From Hyphomicrobiales bacterium (GTDB lineage: Bacteria > Pseudomonadota > Alphaproteobacteria > Rhizobiales > Xanthobacteraceae): a stretch of 64,000 nucleotides of DNA. The notes beneath the pieces were generated by a model. It saw only the letters and a program-made list of their open reading frames with translations. It made no database searches and was not told where the DNA came from. Below, piece after piece: positions 55,925-64,000 of the stretch; positions within the stretch are counted from its first letter, which is position 1; each line of letters begins with the position of its first letter. Location of the stretch: positions 283,103 through 347,102 of the forward strand of contig JAFKKN010000006.1 of NCBI GenBank assembly GCA_017305535.1, in the 5' to 3' direction. A program made the position numbers and the translations under genes.

Positions 55925-56085
55925 GTCGTTCCCGCGAAGGCGGGGACCCAGACTCCCTGAGCGTCGTGAACGCGCGCATGCACGAGCGCGACGATTATCT
56001 TCACCGGGCGAGGCATCATTCGCGATCCTCGTTCTTTTCTGAGATGCGAGGGATAATGGGTCCCCGCCTTCGCGGGGACGACCAG
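55925..56085. repeat. Family B-like repeat
   Basis: CGTCGTTCCCGCGAAGGCGG with GGACCCAGACTCCCTGAGCG, and a right arm TGGGTCCCCGCCTTCGCGGG with GACGACC. The interior differs from the other B copies (GCATGCACGAGCGCGACGAT). Confidence 0.8.
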
Positions 56086-56144
56086 AACAGGCGCATTTCC
56101 CATCAAAGGAAAGCCGTGTCAGTCGATGACCAACAAGCGGCCGC

Positions 56145-56636
56145 CTACGCCTTCTGCTGCGTCGCGTTGCGCGCGGAGAGCTTGGTCTTGCCGAGCAAGC
56201 GCATCAGGTCCTGCACATCCTTGGCGGACAGATCGGCGAAGATATTCGCGATCCACAATTCATGCTCGGCGGCCATCTTGCGGAACTCGGCACGGCCGGC
56301 ACGCGTCAGCCGGATCACCTGCACGCGACGGTCGGTCTCCGAGGTGCGGCGGTCGAGGTGACCGGATTCGACGAGACGCTCCACCAGCCCGGTGACGTTG
56401 CCGTTCGACACCATCATGCGCTTGGAGATGTCGGACAGCGTCATGCCGTCCGGTGCCTTGTCGAGTTGCGCCATCAGGTCGAAGCGCGGCAGCGTCACGT
56501 CGAAGCGCTCGCGCAGGCGGCGACGCACCTCGCCCTCGATCAGGTTGGTGCAGGTCAAGAGCCGCAGCCACAGCCGCAACTCGTCGCCATGGTCCTCGGA
56601 ATGCTCGGTCGCCTTGGTCTCGGAATCGAGGATCAT
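56145..56636 (-). CDS. MarR-family transcriptional regulator
   Basis: 163 residues with a winged helix: TLSDISKRMMVSNGNVTGLV (recognition helices) then LVESGHLDRRTSETDRRVQV and IRLTRAGRAEF (the wing). N-terminal and C-terminal helices form the dimer. MarR proteins typically repress catabolic operons and release DNA on binding an aromatic acid or its CoA thioester. Situated between the ligase-RidA gene and the hydratase/SDR unit on the same strand, so a regulator of this locus is likely. Confidence 0.94.
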   Translation of the reverse strand: MILDSETKATEHSEDHGDELRLWLRLLTCTNLIEGEVRRRLRERFDVTLPRFDLMAQLDKAPDGMTLSDISKRMMVSNGNVTGLVERLVESGHLDRRTSETDRRVQVIRLTRAGRAEFRKMAAEHELWIANIFADLSAKDVQDLMRLLGKTKLSARNATQQKA

Positions 56637-56725
56637 GGGATGATGTCACCTGTGGACGCCGGAAACCGCTCAATGCACGAATGTCGTTATTTTACGCATT
56701 AAACAATCCGGACAACAAGTCTTCG

Positions 56726-56808
56726 TCATTGCCAGGAGCGCAAGCGATGAAGCAATCCAGAACTTCTACAGCAAAGACTGGATTGCTTCGCTTCGCTCGC
56801 AATGACGA
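56726..56808. repeat. Palindromic intergenic repeat, family C
   Basis: GTCATTGCCAGGAGCGCAAG with GCAATCCAGAACTTC and CTGGATTGCTTCGCTTCGCT with GCAATGACG. Second copy of the element at 31361. Confidence 0.88.
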
Positions 56809-56830
56809 CAACAGAGGTAATCGTCTGCCC

Positions 56831-57667
56831 TCAATTCCCCTGGAATGCCGGGCGCACCTTGTTGGCGAAGGCGCGGAAGGCGCGGGCGAAATCTTCCGTT
56901 GTCATGCACAGCGCCTGCGCCACCGCTTCGGCCTCGATGGCTTCCTCCACCGACATCGCCCACTCCATCGCCAGCATGCGCTTGGTCATGGTGTTGGCGA
57001 AGGTCGGCCCTTCGGCGACCTGTTTCGCAAGCGTCTGTGCCTGCGCCAAAACGTGTTCGGGCGTAACAATGCGGCTGAAGAAGCCCCAGCGCTCGCCCTC
57101 CTCCGCCGTCATGAAGCGGCCGGTGTAGAGCAGTTCGGACGCACGCGACTGGCCGATGATGCGCGGCAGGATCGCGCACGCGCCCATGTCGCAGCCGGCA
57201 AGACCCACCTTGTTGAACAGGAAGCCGACCTTGGCGCCGGTCGCCGCCAGCCGCATATCGGAGGCCATGGAGATGATCGCGCCGGCGCCGGCGCAGATGC
57301 CCTCCACCGCCGCAACGATCGGCTGCGGACAGGCGCGCATCGCCTTCACCAGATCGCCGGTCATGCGCGTGAACGCGGTCAGCCCCTTGGTGTCCATCTC
57401 GACCAGCGGCCCGATGATCTCGAAGACGTCGCCGCCGGAGGAGAAGTTGCCGCCGGCGCCGGTCACCACCACCACCTTCACCTCGTCGTCCATGGCGCAG
57501 GCGCGGAAAAAATCGGTGAGTTCGCGGTAGCTGTCGAAGGTCAGCGGATTTTTCCGCTCCGGGCGGTTGAGCGTCACGGTGGCGACGCGATCCACCACCG
57601 CGAGCAGGAAATGCTTCGGCGAATACATCGCCAGCGGAAGCGTGACGGGATTGGCGGCTCTGCTCAT
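56831..57667 (-). CDS. Enoyl-CoA hydratase family protein (catabolic locus)
   Basis: 278 residues, crotonase fold. [18 protein letters not shown] and [20 protein letters not shown] form the oxyanion pocket. N-terminal [23 protein letters not shown] at 57667 gives [14 protein letters not shown]; the longer frame overlaps the SDR stop. The gene begins 34 bases after the SDR stop and so shares its transcript. Hydration of an unsaturated CoA ester in the pathway is inferred. Confidence 0.92.
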   Translation of the reverse strand: MSRAANPVTLPLAMYSPKHFLLAVVDRVATVTLNRPERKNPLTFDSYRELTDFFRACAMDDEVKVVVVTGAGGNFSSGGDVFEIIGPLVEMDTKGLTAFTRMTGDLVKAMRACPQPIVAAVEGICAGAGAIISMASDMRLAATGAKVGFLFNKVGLAGCDMGACAILPRIIGQSRASELLYTGRFMTAEEGERWGFFSRIVTPEHVLAQAQTLAKQVAEGPTFANTMTKRMLAMEWAMSVEEAIEAEAVAQALCMTTEDFARAFRAFANKVRPAFQGN

Positions 57668-57701
57668 GCGATCTCCGAAATCTCGAGGAATGAAACGGAC
57701 A

Positions 57702-58463
57702 TCAGATCTCTCCGCCCGCGACCGGAATGGCCTGCCCGGTGACGGCACCGGCGCCCTCGCCGCACAGCCACAGCACGCAGTCGGCGACCTCCGCGGGCGT
57801 GACGAGACGGCCCTGCGGATTGTGCTTCGCCAGTTCCGCGATGGCCCCCTCGCGCGAGCGGCCGGTCTTCGCCATGATGTTGTCGATGCTGGCCGCGACC
57901 AGGTCGGTGTCGGTGAAACCGGGGCATACCGCGTTCACGGTGATACCCTGCGCCGCGACCTCCAGCGCCAGCGACCGCACCAGCCCGACCACCGCGTGCT
58001 TGGCGGCGACATAGGCGCTGACATAGGCGTAGCCTTTCAGCCCGGCGGTTGACGCCACCGCGACGATGCGGCCGCGCTTGCGCGCCTTCATCGACGGCAG
58101 CACCGCCTGCGCCGCGTGAACAACGCCCATCAGGTTGACGTCCAACATGCGGCGGAACATCGCCGTGTCGGTCTTGCCGAATGGCGCGGATTCCGCCGCG
58201 CCCGCGTTGGCAATGAGACTGTCGATCGGTTGCCGCGTCGCCGCTTCCGCGATGGCGGCACTCACCGCCGCCTGATCCGACACGTCCGCGACCAGCGCAT
58301 GACGCGCCGCGCCCTCGCGCACGGCTCGCTCAAGCGTGGCGCGATCGCGGCCGAGAATGGTGACGGTGGCGCCCTCGCGCGTCAGCGCCTCCGCGATGGC
58401 GCGGCCGATGCCACGCCCGCCACCGGTGACCAGCGCATGATGCGAAGCCGACAAGTTCGACAC
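57702..58463 (-). CDS. SDR-family NAD(P) oxidoreductase
   Basis: 253 residues. NAD(P)-binding [18 protein letters not shown] segment ([13 protein letters not shown]), catalytic Ser...YxxxK ([20 protein letters not shown]) with Tyr/Lys spaced as in short-chain dehydrogenases, and SDR C-terminus [16 protein letters not shown]. Likely acts on a 3-hydroxyacyl-CoA-like intermediate, together with the downstream hydratase. First gene of the minus-strand arm, with the AT-rich box 31 bases upstream. Confidence 0.93.
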   Translation of the reverse strand: MSNLSASHHALVTGGGRGIGRAIAEALTREGATVTILGRDRATLERAVREGAARHALVADVSDQAAVSAAIAEAATRQPIDSLIANAGAAESAPFGKTDTAMFRRMLDVNLMGVVHAAQAVLPSMKARKRGRIVAVASTAGLKGYAYVSAYVAAKHAVVGLVRSLALEVAAQGITVNAVCPGFTDTDLVAASIDNIMAKTGRSREGAIAELAKHNPQGRLVTPAEVADCVLWLCGEGAGAVTGQAIPVAGGEI

Positions 58464-58493
58464 GTTGCGTCTCCCGGGTCCATGTTCTTCATT

Positions 58494-58509
58494 ATTTTAA
58501 ACTTCAAAT
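58494..58509. promoter_or_regulatory. AT-rich box upstream of the SDR gene
   Basis: ATTTTAAACTTCAAAT: same form as the two boxes in front of the ligase-RidA gene (55817, 55867). The site is partly palindromic (ATTT...AAAT). Confidence 0.45.
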
Positions 58510-58544
58510 GATTGCAAGGCGAGCCAGCATCAGCCTCGCGAGAG

Positions 58545-58672
58545 ATTGTCTTGCCCGGACCTGGCCGCGCGAAGAACGCGGTGCTTCGCTCGCTTACGTC
58601 CAATGCATCCGGGCTGTCCGGTTTCACGGCGAAACAGGACGTGGATGGCCGGAATAAATCCGGCCATGACGG
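58545..58672. repeat. Family A repeat, degenerate long form plus short unit
   Basis: GTCTTGCCCGGACCTGGCCG with CGCGAAGAACGCGGTGCTTC, then ACGTGGATGGCCGGAATAAA with TCCGGCCATGACGG. It lies in the divergent gap between the two arms of the catabolic locus. Confidence 0.8.
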
Positions 58673-58786
58673 GGATGGACGATGCTCCTTCGTTGTCTCG
58701 AAATTCCTTCAATTCTAAAACTATCGCTTTTCATATATCTGCGGCCTGCTAGGATCGGGCCGGGATGAACGATCCGGAGGCGCGGC

Positions 58787-59605
58787 GTGGCGGAGTCCGA
58801 CAAAATGACGACCGGCGACGGTCGCTTCACCTATCAATCCGCCGGCGAGATCGGCGCGCCGGCGCTGGTGTTCCTGCACGGCATCGGCGGCGCGGCGCGC
58901 GCCTGGCGCGAGCAACTCGACAGTTTCGACAACCGCTACCGCACCGTCGCCTGGGACATGCCGGGCTATGGCGGCTCGAAGCCGCTGGAAACCACCAGCA
59001 TCGAAGCGCTGGCCGGCGCACTGAAAGACTTTCTGGCGCAGCTTTCGCTCGAGAAGCCGGTGCTGATCGGCCATTCGATCGGCGGCATGATCGTGCAACA
59101 GCTGATGAAGACCGACCCCAAGCTGCCGCACGCCATCGTGCTGGCGCAGACCAGCCCGGCCTTCGGCAAGCCGGACGGCGACTGGCAGAAGAGCTTCATC
59201 GAAGCCCGGCTCGGCCCGCTGGAGCGCGGCGAGACGATGAAGCAACTCGCGCCGACCTTGGTGAAGGAACTCGCCGGCACAAATCCCGATCCGCGCGGCA
59301 TGGAATTGGCACGCGACTGCATGGCAAAAGTGCCGGAAGCCACCTACGAGGCGACGATGAGGGCGCTGATCGGCTTCGACCTCCGCGACATCCTCAAATA
59401 CATCAAACTGCCGACGCTGCTACTGGCGGGCTCCGAAGACACCAACGCGCCCGCGCCGATGATGAAGAAGATGGCGAGCTACATTCCCCGCGCCAGTTAT
59501 GTCGAACTCGAAGGCGTCGGCCATCTCGCCAATCTCGAACGGCCGATGATGTTCAACGCCGCGCTCGCCAGTTTCCTCAGCGCCAATCCGCTGCGCAAAG
59601 AGTAA
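58787..59605 (+). CDS. Alpha/beta hydrolase
   Basis: 272 residues from a GTG at 58787 preceded by GGAGG. Fold motifs: oxyanion LVFLHGIGGAARAWREQL, nucleophile elbow GHSIGG (Ser), acid region LAGSEDTNAPAPM and the His in EGVGHLANLE. Possible roles are thioesterase, lactonase or ring-cleavage C-C hydrolase; sequence alone does not decide. It is four bases before the acyl-CoA dehydrogenase gene, so they form one operon. Confidence 0.92.
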   Translation: MAESDKMTTGDGRFTYQSAGEIGAPALVFLHGIGGAARAWREQLDSFDNRYRTVAWDMPGYGGSKPLETTSIEALAGALKDFLAQLSLEKPVLIGHSIGGMIVQQLMKTDPKLPHAIVLAQTSPAFGKPDGDWQKSFIEARLGPLERGETMKQLAPTLVKELAGTNPDPRGMELARDCMAKVPEATYEATMRALIGFDLRDILKYIKLPTLLLAGSEDTNAPAPMMKKMASYIPRASYVELEGVGHLANLERPMMFNAALASFLSANPLRKE

Positions 59606-59609
59606 TCCC

Positions 59610-60899
59610 ATGACGCCGCAAACCGCCACCGCTCCCGCGCCGCAGCCCAGCATCGCGCCCGATGCGCCGCTGTTCGACCCGAAAGCCTTCCGCCTCACCG
59701 ACGAGCAAACCGGCATCATGTCGCGCGCCCGCCATCTCGGGCAGACGGTGTTCGCCGGCCGCGCCGCCACCTACGATCGCGAGGCGCGCTTTCCGGTCGA
59801 CAACTACAAGGACCTGCACCAAGCCGGCCTGCTCGGCATCGCGATCCCGAAAGCGCTGGGCGGCCTCGGCGCCGACTATCAGACTTATGCCCTGACCGCC
59901 GCCGAGATCGGCCGCTACTGCGGCGCCACCGCGCTGACCTGGAACATGCACGTCTGCTCGACACTGTGGTCTGGCCCGCTGGCCGACGATCTCGAGATGG
60001 ACGCCGCGACCCGCGCCGAGCACGCTCGCCGCCGCGCGGTGCATTACAAGCGCATCGTCGATGACGGCGCGATCTATTCGCAGCCATTCTCGGAGGGCGG
60101 CGCGGCCGCCGCTGGCGGCGCCGCCTTCGGCACCGAAGCCAAGCCCGTCACAGGCGGCTGGCTGGTCAACGGCAAGAAGATTTTCGCCTCGCTCTCCGGC
60201 CACGCCGATTACTACGGCGTGCTCTGCACCGAGATGGCGGAAGGCGAAAAGGCCTCGCGTCGCAACACACTCTATCTCGCCGTTCCCGCCAAGGCCGAGG
60301 GCGTCTCCGTGGTCGGCGACTGGGACCCGCTCGGCATGCGCGGCACCGTTTCGCGCACGCTGATTTTCAAGGACGTGTTCGTGGCGGAAGACGAAGCGCT
60401 GATGCCGCGCGGCGTCTATTTCAAGGCGGCGTCGAGCTGGCCGCATATGTTCCTGACGTTGTCGCCGACCTACATCGGCCTCGCGCAGGCCGCCTACGAC
60501 TTCACCGTGCGCTATCTGCGCGGCGAGGTGCCGGGCATGCCGCCGGTGAAGCGCCGTATGTATCCCACCAAACAGATCGCGGTGGCGCAGATGCACGTCA
60601 AGCTGGAGCAGACCAAGGCGATCTGGTTTCAGGCCGTTACCGAGGCCTGCGCCAATCCGACCAAGGCGCAGGTGCTGCGCGCTTACGCCGCGCAGTTCTC
60701 CGCGATGGAAGGCGCCAACGAGATCGCGACGCTCGCCATCCGCACCTGCGGCGGCCAGGCAATGCTGAAATCGCTGCCGCTGGAGCGCATCTACCGCGAC
60801 AGCCGCTGCGGCTCGCTGATGCTGCCCTGGACCGCCGAACTCTGCCTCGACCGCATCGGCCGCGAAGCGCTGTACGAGCCCGGCGAGAGCGATGAGTGA
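59610..60899 (+). CDS. Acyl-CoA dehydrogenase family protein
   Basis: 429 residues, three-domain flavoenzyme. N-terminal helical domain ends AIPKALGGLGADYQTYALTA, middle beta domain GWLVNGKKIFASLSGHADYY and C-terminal helices (FSAMEGANEIATLAIRTCGG). The catalytic base usually Glu near the C-terminus is not obvious by eye. Predicted to oxidise a CoA ester in the pathway, electrons passing to ETF. It is 271 bases before the next ligase gene, with repeats between. Confidence 0.9.
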   Translation: MTPQTATAPAPQPSIAPDAPLFDPKAFRLTDEQTGIMSRARHLGQTVFAGRAATYDREARFPVDNYKDLHQAGLLGIAIPKALGGLGADYQTYALTAAEIGRYCGATALTWNMHVCSTLWSGPLADDLEMDAATRAEHARRRAVHYKRIVDDGAIYSQPFSEGGAAAAGGAAFGTEAKPVTGGWLVNGKKIFASLSGHADYYGVLCTEMAEGEKASRRNTLYLAVPAKAEGVSVVGDWDPLGMRGTVSRTLIFKDVFVAEDEALMPRGVYFKAASSWPHMFLTLSPTYIGLAQAAYDFTVRYLRGEVPGMPPVKRRMYPTKQIAVAQMHVKLEQTKAIWFQAVTEACANPTKAQVLRAYAAQFSAMEGANEIATLAIRTCGGQAMLKSLPLERIYRDSRCGSLMLPWTAELCLDRIGREALYEPGESDE

Positions 60900-60904
60900 C
60901 AAGG

Positions 60905-61010
60905 GTCATCCTTCGAAGGCTTGCCGAAGACGGCGAGCACCTCAGGATGACCATCACAGCCCCAGCCGTCACCCTGAGGTGCCGCCGCGCAGCGGCGGCC
61001 TCGAAGGGCG
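60905..61010. repeat. Family D repeat
   Basis: TCATCCTTCGAAGGCTTGCC with CACCTCAGGATGACC, followed by TCACCCTGAGGTGCCGCCGC and CTCGAAGGGCGACGGCG. Same family as 47228. Confidence 0.8.
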
Positions 61011-61049
61011 ACGGCGAAACGCGATGGAAGCAGGCGTATGAAAGACAAC

Positions 61050-61125
61050 GTCATGCGCGGGCTTGACCCGCGCATCCATCAATTCGAAGAGAGATGGATG
61101 GCCGGATCAAGTCCGGCCATGACGC
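61050..61125. repeat. Family A repeat (short form, paired)
   Basis: GTCATGCGCGGGCTTGACCC with GCGCATCCAT, then AGATGGATGGCCGGATCAAG with TCCGGCCATGACG. Sits just before the ligase gene. Confidence 0.8.
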
Positions 61126-61170
61126 TTACTCTATCTGCCGCCCCGGCCCGCACCTCACAGGCTTGAGAAG

Positions 61171-62685
61171 ATGGACCTCTCCGATCTCATCGCGCGCAAC
61201 GCCGCTTTTACGCCGGACAAGGTCGCGTTGCGTTTCGAGGGCAATACTCTTACCTACGCGCAGTTCGACGCCCGCATCGCGCAGGCCGCGCGCGCGCTGA
61301 AATCCGAATGCGGCGTCACGCGCGGCGACCGCGTCGCCATCCTCAGCCTCAACCGCCCTGACTACCTCGTGCTGCTCTATGCCTGCGCGCGGCTGGGCGT
61401 GATGCTGGTGCCGATGAATTTCCGCCTCGCCGTGGCCGAGCAGATGTTCATCCTGTCGGACGCCGCGGTGAAGGTGCTGTTCGTCGAGCAGACATTTGCC
61501 GATGTGATCGCACCTTTGCGCGAGCAACTGCCCGAAGCGAAAATCGTCGGCCTCGATTTCGCACCCGAGAACGGCCTTGCCTTCGACGCCCTGCTCAAAC
61601 GCGCCAACGGCGACGGTCGCAATCCGCATGTCGATCTTCAGGCGCCGCTGCTGATCGTCTACACCTCCGGCACCACCGGCCGCCCCAAAGGCGCGATGCT
61701 GCGGCAGGAGGCACTATTGTGGAACGGGGTGATGAGCCAGCACATGCACGGCCTCACCTCCGACGACCATATCCTCACCGTGCTGCCGTTCTTCCATGTC
61801 GGCGGGCTCAACATCCAGACCACGCCGGCGCTGCATCACGGTGCCACGGTGACGATCCACGCCCGCTTCGCGCCGGACACCACGCTGGAAGCGTTCGCGG
61901 AAGATCGTCCGACCCTCACCGTGCTGGTGCCCGCCACCATTCTGGCGGTGACTTCGCATCCGGCATGGGCGACGACGGACCTTTCCTCGCTGAAGGCGAT
62001 TTCCACCGGCTCGCAGATCGTGCCGCAGGACCTGATCGACCGCATCACCACGCGCGGCGTGCCGGTGCTGCAAGTCTACGGCTCCACCGAGACTTGCCCC
62101 GTCGCCGTCTACACACGGCTTGGCGGCGACCTGTCGCGCGACGGCTCGACCGGCCTGCCCGGCCTGTGGTGCGAAGCGAAAGTGATCGACGACGACGGCG
62201 TTGAGGTCGCCACCGGCGCGGCCGGTGAAATCGTGGTGCGCGGGCCGAACGTGTTCTTCGAATATTGGGGCAACGCGGAAGCCACGCACGATGCCTTGCA
62301 CGACGGCTGGTTCCGCACCGGCGACATCGCCACGCGTGATGCGGATGGGTATTTCTTTGTGCAGGACCGCAAGAAGAACATGATCATCTCCGGCGGCGAG
62401 AACATCTACGCCGCCGAGATCGAGCGCGTGCTGCTGGAGCATCCCGACGTCGCCGATTGCGGCGTGGTCGGACGGCCCGATCCGAAGTGGGATGAGGTGC
62501 CGGTGGCCTATGTGATCTGCCGCGACGGTGCCGCGCCGCGCGCCGACGTGCTCACCGCGCACGTGCAGGCGCAACTCGCCCGCTTCAAGGTGCCGCGCGA
62601 TTTCATCTTCGTCTCCGAGTTGCCGCGCACCGCGCTTGGCAAGGTGCAGCATTTCCGGCTGAAGCAGATGGCGGAAAAGCCTTGA
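61171..62685 (+). CDS. AMP-forming acyl/aryl-CoA ligase
   Basis: 504 residues. N-terminus MDLSDLIARNAAFTPDKVAL. P-loop IVYTSGTTGRPKGAMLRQEA; QVYGSTETCPVAVYT; GWFRTGDIATRDADGYFFVQ; DRKKNMIISGGENIYAAEIE and C-terminal RTALGKVQHF with the catalytic Lys. It resembles long-chain or medium-chain/aryl acyl-CoA synthetases. The acid is not predictable. Second CoA ligase of the locus; the first is the RidA fusion. Confidence 0.93.
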   Translation: MDLSDLIARNAAFTPDKVALRFEGNTLTYAQFDARIAQAARALKSECGVTRGDRVAILSLNRPDYLVLLYACARLGVMLVPMNFRLAVAEQMFILSDAAVKVLFVEQTFADVIAPLREQLPEAKIVGLDFAPENGLAFDALLKRANGDGRNPHVDLQAPLLIVYTSGTTGRPKGAMLRQEALLWNGVMSQHMHGLTSDDHILTVLPFFHVGGLNIQTTPALHHGATVTIHARFAPDTTLEAFAEDRPTLTVLVPATILAVTSHPAWATTDLSSLKAISTGSQIVPQDLIDRITTRGVPVLQVYGSTETCPVAVYTRLGGDLSRDGSTGLPGLWCEAKVIDDDGVEVATGAAGEIVVRGPNVFFEYWGNAEATHDALHDGWFRTGDIATRDADGYFFVQDRKKNMIISGGENIYAAEIERVLLEHPDVADCGVVGRPDPKWDEVPVAYVICRDGAAPRADVLTAHVQAQLARFKVPRDFIFVSELPRTALGKVQHFRLKQMAEKP

Positions 62686-62707
62686 GGCAGCATCACCTCC
62701 AAAGTTG

Positions 62708-62840
62708 CCGTCATGCCCGGCCATCGCCGTTCGAAGAACGGCGTCACTTCGTTCGCCTATGTGCCGGGTATCCACGTCTTCATGAGATCGGCTGCAAAGG
62801 ACGTGGATGGCCGGGACAAGCCCGGCCATGACAACGGAAA
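62708..62840. repeat. Family A repeat, long form
   Basis: GTCATGCCCGGCCATCGCCG with TTCGAAGAACGGCGTCACTT and CGTTCGCCTATGTGCCGGGT, then ACGTGGATGGCCGGGACAAG with CCCGGCCATGAC. Confidence 0.85.
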
Positions 62841-62871
62841 GTGAGATGACGACCGAGAGCGAGACGACATC

Positions 62872-63966
62872 ATGATCATCACCGTACTCGGCGGCGGTAA
62901 CGGCTCCTTCGCGGCGGCGGGCGACTTTGCCTTGCAGGGTCACGAGGTGCGGCTTTGGCGGCGCGATGCTGACGCCGTGGCGCGACAGCGCGCGGACGGT
63001 TCGCGCATCGTCGTGAAAGACTCGCGCGGTCGCCACGACGCGAAACTGGCGCTGGTGACGGCCGACATCACCGAGGCCGTGCGCGGCGCGGCGTTGATCC
63101 TCTGCCCCGCTCCCGCCTTCGCCCAAGCCGACATCGCCCGCGCGCTGGCGCCGCATCTCGCTGACGGCCAGGTGGTCTATCTGCCGCCCGCCACTTTCGG
63201 CTCCTTCATCTTCGCCAAAGCGATGCACGACGCCGGCAACCACGCCGATGCGTCGTTCGCCGAAACCGGCACCCTGCCGTGGCTGACGCGCAAGCACGGC
63301 CCGTTCGAAGTCGCGATCACCATCCGCGCGAAACGCCTTCCCACCGGCGTGTTTCCGCTGAAGAACGCGGATCATGCACTGGCGGTGATCGGCAAAGCCT
63401 TTCCGGACGTCATCGAACCGTGCGGCGATGCGCTGTCCGGCGCGCTGATGAATGCCGGTCCGGTCATCCATCCGCCGCTGATCGTGATGAACGCCGGGCC
63501 GATCGAACATTTCGAACGCTGGGATATTCACAAGGAAGGCACGCAAGCCGCGATCCGCCGCGTCACCGATGCGCTCGACGCCGAGCGCATCGCCGTGCGC
63601 GAGGCGCTGGGTTATCGCGGGCCGCACTTTCCGCTGGCGCATCACTACGCCAAGGAGGGCGAGGAATGGATGTACGGCCGCGGCTCGCATGACCGCCTCA
63701 CCGATAGCGGCGACTGGCGCGAGCGGCTGGTGCTGACCGAGCATCGCTACATGCGCGAGGATCTTCGCGTCGGGTTGTCGTTCCTGGTTTCCGTCGCGCA
63801 ACTTGCCGGCGTCGCGACGCCGCTGGCAAAAGCCTTCCTCGCCATCGGCGGCGCCATCTGCGGCGAGGATTTTTCGCGCGATGGCCGCACGCTGCAAAGC
63901 GTTGGCCTGGGTGGGTTCGACACAGCGGCGTTGCAGAAGTTGCTTAAAGAGGGATTTCCAGCATGA
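62872..63966 (+). CDS. NAD/NADP octopine/nopaline dehydrogenase family protein
   Basis: 364 residues. Rossmann motif MIITVLGGGNGSFAAAGDFA at the N-terminus; C-terminal dehydrogenase domain with PVIHPPLIVMNAGPIEHFER and HHYAKEGEEWMYGRGSHDRL. Family members reductively couple an amino acid to a keto acid, or oxidise hydroxy substrates with a ketopantoate-reductase-like fold. Preceded by repeats, and overlapping the next gene start by four bases (ATGA). Its place in this locus suggests an unusual redox step. Confidence 0.9.
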   Translation: MIITVLGGGNGSFAAAGDFALQGHEVRLWRRDADAVARQRADGSRIVVKDSRGRHDAKLALVTADITEAVRGAALILCPAPAFAQADIARALAPHLADGQVVYLPPATFGSFIFAKAMHDAGNHADASFAETGTLPWLTRKHGPFEVAITIRAKRLPTGVFPLKNADHALAVIGKAFPDVIEPCGDALSGALMNAGPVIHPPLIVMNAGPIEHFERWDIHKEGTQAAIRRVTDALDAERIAVREALGYRGPHFPLAHHYAKEGEEWMYGRGSHDRLTDSGDWRERLVLTEHRYMREDLRVGLSFLVSVAQLAGVATPLAKAFLAIGGAICGEDFSRDGRTLQSVGLGGFDTAALQKLLKEGFPA

Positions 63967-64000
63967 GCACGATCGCCGGAGCCGCGGCTTGTCTCACCTC
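63963..64000 (+). CDS. Start of a downstream gene (3' part outside window)
   Basis: ATG overlaps the previous stop (ATGA). Only MSTIAGAAACLT is visible, too little to identify. The overlap means it is translationally coupled to the dehydrogenase-family gene and belongs to the same operon. Confidence 0.5.
   Translation, partial: MSTIAGAAACLT

Noticed and set aside
56002..56110. Open frames running through family B, C and A repeats as protein extensions
   Set aside because: Several genes have longer in-frame upstream codons (for example near 38489, 47243, 48251 and 53372) that consist of repeat sequence; shorter starts with ribosome binding sites were preferred.
61714..63897. 727-codon minus-strand open frame across the second ligase and the dehydrogenase-family gene
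   Set aside because: Spans two real genes, their gap and a repeat on the other strand, which no single real gene would do.

Overview
The window is high-GC DNA from an alphaproteobacterium, most likely the family Nitrobacteraceae (Bradyrhizobium / Rhodopseudomonas / Afipia / Tardiphaga relatives). The reasons are the dcw gene order with the cluster next to an AmpD-like amidase and a type A RNase P RNA, Irr-type iron control boxes at bfr and bfd, meso-diaminopimelate-type MurE, and five families of palindromic intergenic repeats of a kind typical for this group. The genus cannot be settled from the sequence alone.

Layout. (1) 1-11236, minus strand: division and cell wall (dcw) operon rsmH-ftsL-ftsI-murE-murF-mraY-murD-ftsW-murG; murG runs off the left edge. 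(2) 11793-18874: AmpD-like amidase, rnpB, a membrane diguanylate cyclase, an EamA transporter, an extensin-like lipoprotein, a tiny membrane peptide and a DUF4403 protein. (3) 19219-25454: orphan ABC substrate-binding protein, two PRC-barrel proteins, a small lytic transglycosylase, a YeeE/DUF6691 pair, a cytochrome P450 and a lipoprotein. (4) 25654-31329: bacterioferritin and its ferredoxin with Irr boxes, two paralogous small secreted proteins, an MltB-type transglycosylase coupled to a UPF0114 protein, trans-aconitate methyltransferase and a BrnT/BrnA toxin-antitoxin pair. (5) 31481-41649: EttA, a D-2-hydroxyacid dehydrogenase, an L,D-transpeptidase, an Ala/Pro-rich membrane protein, two rhodanese-type proteins and a VWA / GlsB-like / MoxR group. 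(6) 41999-53388: Baeyer-Villiger-type monooxygenase, GMC oxidoreductase, GNAT, SMP-30, enoyl-CoA hydratase, a second orphan substrate-binding protein, small proteins, a structured RNA candidate, and a divergent MFS transporter / AraC regulator pair. (7) 53671-64000: an aryl-CoA / beta-oxidation-like catabolic locus in two divergent arms, with a CoA ligase fused to a RidA domain, a MarR regulator, enoyl-CoA hydratase and SDR on the minus strand, and hydrolase, acyl-CoA dehydrogenase, second CoA ligase and an octopine/nopaline-dehydrogenase-family protein on the plus strand.

How the genes work together. Peptidoglycan is the dominant theme of the left half: precursor synthesis and septal synthesis (dcw), recycling or hydrolysis (AmpD-like amidase, SLT and MltB transglycosylases), L,D-crosslinking (YkuD protein) and an extensin-like protein. 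The right end looks like a locus for activating an aromatic or other carboxylic acid to its CoA thioester and degrading it, under a MarR regulator. The domain pairing (benzoate/2-aminobenzoate-type ligase plus RidA) points to a 2-aminobenzoate-like substrate, but the expected CoA-thioester hydroxylase is not in the window.

The most interesting points are: a structured, terminator-ended plus-strand RNA candidate at about 51080-51327; the ligase-RidA fusion, whose RidA domain has Met where the catalytic Arg of classical RidA sits; a shared AT-rich motif upstream of both minus-strand catabolic units; a P450 without the usual I-helix acid-alcohol pair; and a mosaic repeat family in which a second hairpin is embedded in a palindrome. 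No tRNA, insertion sequence, prophage or CRISPR array was seen.
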